A stretch of 23,735 nt of DNA from a virus: positions 1 to 23,735 of the IMG/VR virus record IMGVR_UViG_3300035180_001006. One strand, given 5' to 3'. Under the pieces are notes generated by a model. That model worked only from the letters and a program-made list of their open reading frames with translations. It was not told where the DNA came from and made no database searches. Shown piece by piece: positions 17,612 to 23,735 of this stretch (its first letter is position 1; the number at the start of each line of letters is the position of its first letter). Made by a program: the position numbers and the translations under genes.

Positions 17612-19065
17612 TGGCCTCCAAGCTCAACCTGACATCTGCCGAAGCTGCTGACTGGCTTTTGTGCCGTCGCCAGTTGCCCCGGTGGTGTCGGAAAGTTGGG
17701 TTTGAGCCTGCGATGCACCATGACCTTGTGCTGCGTGCGCTGGATGAAGTCAGCCGGGGCGAGTGCAAACGGCTGGCGATCTTCATGCCGCCGGGGTCGG
17801 CAAAGTCCACCTATGCGAGCATCCTTTTCCCAGCTTGGTATCTCGGCAGGCACGCGGGGCATTGTGTTATTGCGGCCTCGCACACCCAAGAGCTTGCCGA
17901 TTCGTTCGGCCGGCGAGTTCGTAACTTGGTAGCCGAGTGGGGGCCGCTGCTGGGCTACAAACTCGCGGAGGATTCGCAGGCCGCAGGACGCTGGGCGACG
18001 ACGAACCAAGGTGAGTATTTCGCGGTAGGCGTTGGCGGTTCGGTGACTGGACGGCGGGCTGACCTCGCGCTGATTGACGACCCGGTGCGCTCTGCCGAAG
18101 ATGCGGATTCAAAGCTGAACCGCGACCGGCAATGGGAATGGTATCGCTTCGATTTGATGACACGGTTGAAACCCGGCGCTTCCGTCGTGCTGATTCAAAC
18201 TCGCTGGCATGAGGATGATCTTGCCGGCCGCATCCTTGCAGCCGAAGGGAAGGACTGGAAAGTCATACGGCTGCCGATGGTGGCGGAGGAGAACGATGCT
18301 ATTGGTCGAACGGAAGGACAGCCGCTTTGGCCGGAATACTTCACCGAAGGCATGCGCGACACGGCCAGGCAGTCCTCGCGCGTCTGGTCTGCGCTGTATC
18401 AGCAACGGCCCGCCCCCGAAGAGGGCGGATTCTTCAAACGTGATTGGCTCAAAGGCTATGAGCCTGCCGAACTGCCATCGAACCTCCGCTACTACCTCGC
18501 CTCAGACCATGCCGTGAGTCTCAAGCAAGAGGCGGACAAGACGTGCTTCATGCCGGTCGGCGTGGACACGGCTGGGGTGATTTGGGTTCTGCCCGACTTG
18601 GTTTGGGATCGGCTGGACGGTCAAGGCCAGGTTGACGCGGCCATGCGATTGATGAAGGCGCACCAGCCGCTGACGTGGTGGGCCGAGTCCGGGCACATCT
18701 CCAAGTCAATCGGGCCTTTTCTGCGGCGTCGAATGTTGGATGAGCGTTGCTACGTCCACATTGACGAGGTTGTGCCGGCCAAAGACAAGCGCACGCGGGC
18801 GCAGTCCATCGCGGGCCGTATGAGCATGGGCATGGTTCGATTCCCGAAGTTCGCGCCGTGGTGGGAACGCGCCGAGGCGGAACTGCTCTCGTTCGACACT
18901 GGCACGCATGATGACTTCGTTGATGCGCTGGCGCATGTCGGCATGGGTCTGGACACGATTTTGAACGCGCCGGGGTTGAATCCCAAGGTGCAACCCGTCG
19001 AACAATCCGCCGACTACTTCGCGGCCATCGAACAACGGCGGCAGTCGCCCGTGAAAGGCTGGTAA
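17611..19065 (+). CDS. terL: Terminase large subunit
   Basis: The product is 484 residues. It is the ATP-driven packaging motor and headful/cos nuclease. ATPase: Walker A MPPGSAKSTYAS (59-70), Walker B LALIDDPV (152-159) and coupling motif IQTRWHEDDL (195-204). Nuclease (RNase H-like): Asp299 in LASDHAVS, a middle acidic residue near AESGHISK (358-365), and Asp434/Asp435 in THDDFVDALAHVG. The length and order are standard. It overlaps terS by one base and is 4 bases from the portal gene. Confidence 0.93.
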   Translation: MASKLNLTSAEAADWLLCRRQLPRWCRKVGFEPAMHHDLVLRALDEVSRGECKRLAIFMPPGSAKSTYASILFPAWYLGRHAGHCVIAASHTQELADSFGRRVRNLVAEWGPLLGYKLAEDSQAAGRWATTNQGEYFAVGVGGSVTGRRADLALIDDPVRSAEDADSKLNRDRQWEWYRFDLMTRLKPGASVVLIQTRWHEDDLAGRILAAEGKDWKVIRLPMVAEENDAIGRTEGQPLWPEYFTEGMRDTARQSSRVWSALYQQRPAPEEGGFFKRDWLKGYEPAELPSNLRYYLASDHAVSLKQEADKTCFMPVGVDTAGVIWVLPDLVWDRLDGQGQVDAAMRLMKAHQPLTWWAESGHISKSIGPFLRRRMLDERCYVHIDEVVPAKDKRTRAQSIAGRMSMGMVRFPKFAPWWERAEAELLSFDTGTHDDFVDALAHVGMGLDTILNAPGLNPKVQPVEQSADYFAAIEQRRQSPVKGW

Positions 19066-19069
19066 AAAT

Positions 19070-21319
19070 ATGCAACCACTCGGAATGATTGACCGCCTCA
19101 AGACTGCTGGAAAAACCCTGCTGACCGGCAAGATGCCCAACCCGCTCGCCCAGGAGCCTCGGCAGAAGGGCCGAAAAGAGTTGGTCGCGGAAATGAACGA
19201 GTGGGCGACTGAAACTCGGGCATTCTGGAAACCCATCTTCGACCGCATCAAAGAGGAGCAGGATTTCGCTGCCGGTCATCAATGGCCGTCCGATTACAAA
19301 TGCAAGGGCGACGAACGAGAGCCTTTCATCGGCGACGTGATCCAGCAGATGCTCAATCGCAAGACAGCCTCGCTCTACGCCAAGAATCCAACGCCCGAGG
19401 CGAAGATGGCCGAGAAGATGAACTATGCTGTGTGGGACGAATCTCAGGAGAGCTTGAACGGGGCGAAGGCGATACTTGAGGCGGCTGGCCCGATTCTGAA
19501 ACAGGCACAGCAGGCGATTATGATGGGGCAGGAGATCCCGCCGCCACCGCCCGAAATCGAGTTCGCGCAGTCCATCGTGAAGGATTACGAGGCAGGCATG
19601 GCCGAGAAGGCGATGTATGACAAGATTGCGCGCACGGCTTCCCTGTTGCTCGACCAGCAATGGCGCGTGCAGTCCCCGGAATTCCTCGCGAGCATGAAGC
19701 AACTGGTGACTCGCGTTCTGACTTCCCGGGTGGCGTTCATCAAGGTGATGTATCGGAGCAAAGGCGACGGGAAAGAGGTCGCAGCGCAGTCGGCGAACCT
19801 GCCCGTGGACGACATTGCGGCGCTCAAGATGCGGCTGGAGGCGATGAGTGAGCCGGACTTTGACCAAGATTCGAGTGAGGTGGAGGAAACGCGGCTGCTC
19901 ATGCAGTCAATGGCGCAACGGATGGCCGGCGCGCAGCAACAGCCCACACCTGACGACGAGCCGGACAACGAGGGATTGGTATATGACTTTCTGCCAGCAA
20001 CCGCTGTCCTGATTGACCGCCGTTGCCGTGGACTTCGGGAGCTCATCGCGGCCAAGCGTATCGCGCACGAGATTGTCATGCCGTATGAGGAGTGCGAGCG
20101 GGTCTATGGCGTGAGCCTGGACGACACTGGGGCCGTCTGCTACGAGGAAACCGGCAAGGAACGTCAGCCGAAGGCGAAGGCGGAGCGGTCGAGCGGCGAC
20201 GATGGCGACAAGGGACAAGTCTGCGTCTGGCACATCGAGGACAAGGAGACTGGTCTGTGCTACGTCGTTTGCGATGGCGTCAAAGACTTCCTGCGCGAAC
20301 CCTACGCCAACGAGCCGAAGGTTGCGCGCTTCTGGAGCATCGTCCCGGTAGTGTTAAACGTGCAGGAGGTTGAGGTCAACGAGCCTGAAAAGGACGTGAC
20401 GATTTACCCGCGCTCGGACGTTCGACTCGCGATGCCGATGCAACAGGACATCAACAACGCTGGCGAGGGATTACGCGAGCATCGCGTTGCAAACCGGCCT
20501 TGGTGGATTGGTGATGCGGCTGCGTGGGGAGAAAAAGACCGAAAGAAGTTAGCGTCCCCCCGTCAGGCTCACGAAATTTTGATGGTGGAAGCTCTTGCGA
20601 TGGGTAAGAAACTTGATGATGCCATAATGCCCGGGCCGCTTCAAGCCATTGACCCCAAGCTTTACGATCCGTCCCCCAGCAATCAGGCCATGATGCTCGC
20701 CACGGGAATGCAGCCGTCGAACTTGGGCGCGCAACGTGCCGACGAGACGGCGACCGGGCAGAGCATCGCGGAAGGTTCGCGCATTTCCGCCGACGCCAGC
20801 AACACGGACGACTTGGACTTTGCGCTTTCCACCATCGCACAGATGAGTTGGGAAATGCTGGCGCAGGAGATGCCCGAGGAGCGCGTCAAGAAGCTGGTCG
20901 GTCGCGGGGCGGTGTGGCCGAGGCTTTCGATGGACGCGATTCGGTCGGAGATTTACTTGCAAATCGAGGCGGGTTCATCCGGCAAGCCTAATGCGGCGAT
21001 GGAATTGCAGAAGTTAGAGAAGGCGCTGCCGTTGTTGATCGAAGTGATGACGCAAGAAGGCAAGAGCTTGGTGCCGGTCATCAAGATGCTGGGTCGCGCG
21101 GCGGATTCCAACATTGACGTGGACGACCTGTTGAAGCCCGCGCAGATACAGGGGCCGCAACCCGTGATGCCTGCCGCGCCGGGGCAGCAAGGCGCACCGG
21201 GCGGGCCGCTGCCGCCGGGCAACGCCGCGACGAATGTTCCGCAGCCGGGACAAGCGCCGGGTGCGCCACCGCTGCCGCCGGCCAGCCGACAGCAAGCCAT
21301 GCAGACGGCAAACGGCTGA
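19070..21319 (+). CDS. Portal protein, P22-like
   Basis: The product is 749 residues. The portal is a dodecameric ring at one capsid vertex through which DNA enters. WATETRAFWKPIFDRIKEEQ (about 43-62), then FAAGHQWPSD and PFIGDVIQQMLNRKTASLYA match the start of P22-type portals. The central part (VVLNVQEVEVNEPEKD, RLAMPMQQDINNAGEGLREH) carries the clip and stem region. The C-terminal 50 residues are Pro/Gly/Gln-rich. It follows terL and precedes the scaffold and capsid genes, the usual order. Confidence 0.85.
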   Translation: MQPLGMIDRLKTAGKTLLTGKMPNPLAQEPRQKGRKELVAEMNEWATETRAFWKPIFDRIKEEQDFAAGHQWPSDYKCKGDEREPFIGDVIQQMLNRKTASLYAKNPTPEAKMAEKMNYAVWDESQESLNGAKAILEAAGPILKQAQQAIMMGQEIPPPPPEIEFAQSIVKDYEAGMAEKAMYDKIARTASLLLDQQWRVQSPEFLASMKQLVTRVLTSRVAFIKVMYRSKGDGKEVAAQSANLPVDDIAALKMRLEAMSEPDFDQDSSEVEETRLLMQSMAQRMAGAQQQPTPDDEPDNEGLVYDFLPATAVLIDRRCRGLRELIAAKRIAHEIVMPYEECERVYGVSLDDTGAVCYEETGKERQPKAKAERSSGDDGDKGQVCVWHIEDKETGLCYVVCDGVKDFLREPYANEPKVARFWSIVPVVLNVQEVEVNEPEKDVTIYPRSDVRLAMPMQQDINNAGEGLREHRVANRPWWIGDAAAWGEKDRKKLASPRQAHEILMVEALAMGKKLDDAIMPGPLQAIDPKLYDPSPSNQAMMLATGMQPSNLGAQRADETATGQSIAEGSRISADASNTDDLDFALSTIAQMSWEMLAQEMPEERVKKLVGRGAVWPRLSMDAIRSEIYLQIEAGSSGKPNAAMELQKLEKALPLLIEVMTQEGKSLVPVIKMLGRAADSNIDVDDLLKPAQIQGPQPVMPAAPGQQGAPGGPLPPGNAATNVPQPGQAPGAPPLPPASRQQAMQTANG

Positions 21320-21353
21320 AATAATTTGACAGCAACTACAACCCAAACTAAAC

Positions 21354-22499
21354 ATGCCCACAGAAATTGACGCTACACCGGCTTCGTCACCCGGAACGGA
21401 CGTGACTGGAGTTTCGTCCAACTCACCGGATGTAACATCGGATTCATCCACCGAAGGCGCAGATTTCAAGCCGGATTTGATGGCGAAGCTCAACGAGATT
21501 GAGGCCGATCACAACGGCGAGGAACCGGAAGCCCCGCCAGCTACCACGACCGAGGAAGCCACGGAGGAAGCCGAACCCAAAACGGATGAGCCGGGTGAGG
21601 ACGAAGCCGGGGCAGGCGAGAAGGTTGATCTTTCCCAAGCAGGACAGGAAAAGCAGTTCACCGAACGGCCTGAGTGGCAAAAGGCGCTCAAGCTGGTCGC
21701 CCCTGAAAAGGCGAAGGAGATGCGCGGGATTCTGCGCAGCTTCTACGAACGTGAAGCGGCAACGACCAAGCAACTCGAAGTTTTCAAACCCTCTCACGAG
21801 CGGGTTGAACGTCTCCGCAAAGCGGTGGGCGATGAAGGCGTGGAGAATTCCATTGCTCTCGTTGAACTCTGGCAGCGCGGCGACGAGCGGGCTGAGGCGA
21901 TGCTGACGGAACTGTTGACGGACTTGCAGACCAGACGCGGCGCGAAGCTTAGTTCCCCGGACTTGCTCAAAAAGGCAGAAGCCTTGAAACAAAAAGTTGA
22001 GCAGGGTTTGATGGACGAGGCCGAAGCCGAGGAGGAAAACAAGCTCCTGTCCGAGTTGGAGCGCACACGCGCCGGATTGAAGCAGACCGAGGCGGAAAAG
22101 CAGGCGAGCCACAAGGCCACGCAGCAAGCCGCCTACGAGAAGATGATGACCGAGCACACGACGGCGCTCAACGATTGGGAAGCTCAGATTGTAAAGTCAG
22201 ACCCGGATTACTTGTTTCGCAAGGACGACGGGACGCCGACGATTCAGGATAACGTAAAAAATCAGGCGTTTGCGGAGATCAACAATCTGATGGCGACCAA
22301 GCAGGGGCCGGTGACCATTGCTGAAAAGCTGGCAATCGTGAAGAAAGCCTACCAACAGCAGAAGGCATTTGCCTCGCAGCGCACTCGAACGACTCGCATT
22401 CCTGTTACGACGAATGGCTCATCCAGAAACGTCCGACCGAAGCCGACCAATCTGATGGAAACCCTCGATGCACTTGAGGAGCAACATAACGCAGATTGA
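21354..22499 (+). CDS. Scaffold-like capsid assembly protein
   Basis: The product is 381 residues from ATG 21354. The first 105 residues are acidic and low-complexity (Thr/Pro/Glu-rich). Residues about 125-275 form long charged helices with coiled-coil character (LLKKAEALKQKVEQGLMDEA, ELERTRAGLKQTEAEKQASH). The end is basic (RTRTTRIPVTTNGSSRNVRP). This composition and the position between portal and capsid genes identify an internal scaffold by context; sequence identity to a named family is not visible. Confidence 0.7.
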   Translation: MPTEIDATPASSPGTDVTGVSSNSPDVTSDSSTEGADFKPDLMAKLNEIEADHNGEEPEAPPATTTEEATEEAEPKTDEPGEDEAGAGEKVDLSQAGQEKQFTERPEWQKALKLVAPEKAKEMRGILRSFYEREAATTKQLEVFKPSHERVERLRKAVGDEGVENSIALVELWQRGDERAEAMLTELLTDLQTRRGAKLSSPDLLKKAEALKQKVEQGLMDEAEAEEENKLLSELERTRAGLKQTEAEKQASHKATQQAAYEKMMTEHTTALNDWEAQIVKSDPDYLFRKDDGTPTIQDNVKNQAFAEINNLMATKQGPVTIAEKLAIVKKAYQQQKAFASQRTRTTRIPVTTNGSSRNVRPKPTNLMETLDALEEQHNAD

Positions 22500-22531
22500 C
22501 GGTGAAGCCGGGCACAACCAAAAGGTGAGTT

Positions 22532-23590
22532 ATGCCATTTACAGTAGCGGTCGCCAGTGACATGGCGGCAATTCAGTTAAACCAATACATCAGTCCCGAA
22601 ACGCCCGAATCCATCCTGCAACATCTCCAGAAGCGTCCGCTCCTGCGGCATCTGGAAGCGAAGAAGAAGGAATGGGGCAGCGGCTTGAACTATGTGCGCG
22701 AAGGCGTCATGGGCGCGTTGCTCAAGGATCAAGCTGGCTTCCGCGCCGGTATCGCCGGTTCAGACCAGTTGGTGTTCAAAAAGTCGGACGGTGCGATTCA
22801 GACCCAATGCACGATTGGCTGGGCGCACTCCGGCATTCAAATCAGCCAGGACGAACTCCAGAGCGCCGGCATCCACATCACGGACGGCAAGAGCCGCGCG
22901 ACCACGGACGAAAAGGAAAAGCTGCTCGACCTGTTTGCCACTCGTATGGCGGACTTCGGCGAGTCGGTCGCCATCACACGCAACTTGGCGTTGTGGAACG
23001 ACGGCACGCAGGACGCCAAGGACATCCCCGGCATCTTCTCCATCCTTCAGGATGATCCTTCTACCACGCAGACCGTGCTGGGTATCAGCACGAGCAATAC
23101 ATGGTGGCGGAATCTCGCGGCGACGGGCATCGCTGGCGAAGATCCCAAGCTCGTGTATTCCAAGACGGACGGCACGCTGACCGAAGGGCTGGCGACGTAT
23201 CACCGGCAGTTGACCCGCTACGGCGGCGACCCGGACGTGTGGCTGGCCGGTTCGGACTTCTGCGACATGGTTGAACGCGAGGCCCGTTACAAGGGGCTGA
23301 ACACCGTCACCGGCTGGTATGACAAGAAAACCAACATCTTGGTCAAGGGCATCATGGTTGGGCCTTACACCATCGAATACGACCCGACGCTGGACGACAA
23401 GGGTATGGAAGCCCGCTTGGTGGTGTTCGACTCGAACCACCTCCGCCTGCGCCCGCAGAAGTTGGAGTGGGGCAAGATTCAGGACCGGCCCGAGCCGACG
23501 GACCAGCTCATCATCAGCAAGTCCATGACGGATCGCGGCGCGCTGACGTGCAATCAGATGGACTGCAACGGCATCTTCGATGCGGTGTGA
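22532..23590 (+). CDS. Major capsid protein
   Basis: The product is 352 residues with a good ribosome site (AAAGGTGAG, 22521-22529). The N-terminus (MPFTVAVASDMAAIQLNQYI) and the central beta-rich body (WAHSGIQISQDELQSAGIHI, NLALWNDGTQDAKDIPGI, YGGDPDVWLAGSDF) are typical of HK97-fold coat proteins of the type found next to P22-like portals. The C-terminal part has GPYTIEYDPTLDD and DSNHLRLRPQKLEWG. It is the strongest candidate for the coat protein because it follows the scaffold gene and has matching length. Confidence 0.82.
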   Translation: MPFTVAVASDMAAIQLNQYISPETPESILQHLQKRPLLRHLEAKKKEWGSGLNYVREGVMGALLKDQAGFRAGIAGSDQLVFKKSDGAIQTQCTIGWAHSGIQISQDELQSAGIHITDGKSRATTDEKEKLLDLFATRMADFGESVAITRNLALWNDGTQDAKDIPGIFSILQDDPSTTQTVLGISTSNTWWRNLAATGIAGEDPKLVYSKTDGTLTEGLATYHRQLTRYGGDPDVWLAGSDFCDMVEREARYKGLNTVTGWYDKKTNILVKGIMVGPYTIEYDPTLDDKGMEARLVVFDSNHLRLRPQKLEWGKIQDRPEPTDQLIISKSMTDRGALTCNQMDCNGIFDAV

Positions 23591-23633
23591 GCTATTGAAC
23601 CGAAACCGAAATCATCAAGACAAAGTGAATCAC

Positions 23634-23735
23634 ATGAAAATCAAGACACTCATCATCGGCGCGGTGCTGGCTCTCGGCCTGTTCGCCGCTCAAACGCAGG
23701 CAGTGGAAATCCTCGAAAAGACACTGCTGTCTGGA
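23634..23735 (+). CDS. Exported protein start, partial at right edge
   Basis: ATG 23634 opens 34 codons to the window edge. MKIKTLIIGAVLALGLFAAQ plus TQA-VE is a textbook signal peptide with a cleavage site after an AxA-like TQA. An exported product right after the capsid gene is unusual; it could be a moron or a lysis/envelope protein. Only the first 34 residues are visible. Confidence 0.6.
   Translation, partial: MKIKTLIIGAVLALGLFAAQTQAVEILEKTLLSG

Noticed and set aside
18548-19867. 439-codon ORF on the minus strand opposite terL and portal
   Set aside because: It is antisense to two clear packaging genes and has no domain; it is a high-GC shadow frame.
21444-22157. 237-codon minus-strand ORF opposite the scaffold gene
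   Set aside because: Leu/Phe-rich shadow of a Glu/Lys-rich coding sequence.

Overview
This window looks like part of a tailed, double-stranded DNA bacteriophage genome (or prophage) that carries a working-looking integron inside its leftward, early gene block. GC content is high. The phage assignment rests on a rightward packaging and head module: terminase small subunit (17147-17611), terminase large subunit (17611-19065), P22-like portal (19070-21319), scaffold-like protein (21354-22499), major capsid protein (22532-23590), and the start of a signal-peptide protein (23634 to the edge). It also rests on a leftward replication and recombination block: a DnaB helicase (13406-14701), an initiator-like protein (14703-15398), an ERF-type annealing protein (11095-11835) and a YqaJ-type exonuclease (10409-11098). 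The host cannot be fixed from sequence. The style of the attC sites and their '+ strand QRTR' translations reminds me of soil and freshwater Verrucomicrobiota or Planctomycetota, but this is recollection and weak.

Layout. (a) 1-1923: small leftward phage genes, nearly all joined by 4-base ATGA stop/start overlaps. (b) 1920-2915: a tyrosine recombinase with the extra domain typical of integron integrases (IntI), also leftward. (c) 2930/2931: an attI-type junction, followed by 17 consecutive gene cassettes up to 9553/9554. Each is closed by a recognisable attC site: R''/R' boxes, paired L''/L' arms and two bulged bases always on the left arm. In 15 of 17 cassettes the first 9-12 bases are the exact or near-exact reverse complement of the cassette's own R'' box, which fixes the borders. 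(d) 9499-16974: leftward replication, recombination and accessory genes. (e) 16975-17146: divergent control region. (f) 17147-23735: rightward late genes.

The unusual part is how the integron is wired. attC polarity points rightward, away from intI, as in ordinary integrons. Yet every convincing cassette gene is on the opposite (minus) strand, co-directional with intI and the phage early operon. Most start codons lie inside the cassette's own attC loop. Most cassettes have no in-frame stop: the gene reads leftward through the cassette border into the neighbour's attC and stops there, usually overlapping the neighbour's start codon (ATGA or GTGA). At all 16 such read-through borders the R' box is read in the same frame (Asn codon AAC, often giving N-E/D-K-L), although the frame at the other end of the cassettes varies. 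I infer a modular operon in which any captured cassette is automatically joined by translational coupling to its neighbours and driven by phage transcription rather than by a promoter at attI. The cargo is phage-like: DUF1643, MazG-like pyrophosphohydrolase, Lar-like zinc ribbon, a UDG-like protein, a crAss001_48-like protein, a miniature methyltransferase-like protein and several unknowns.
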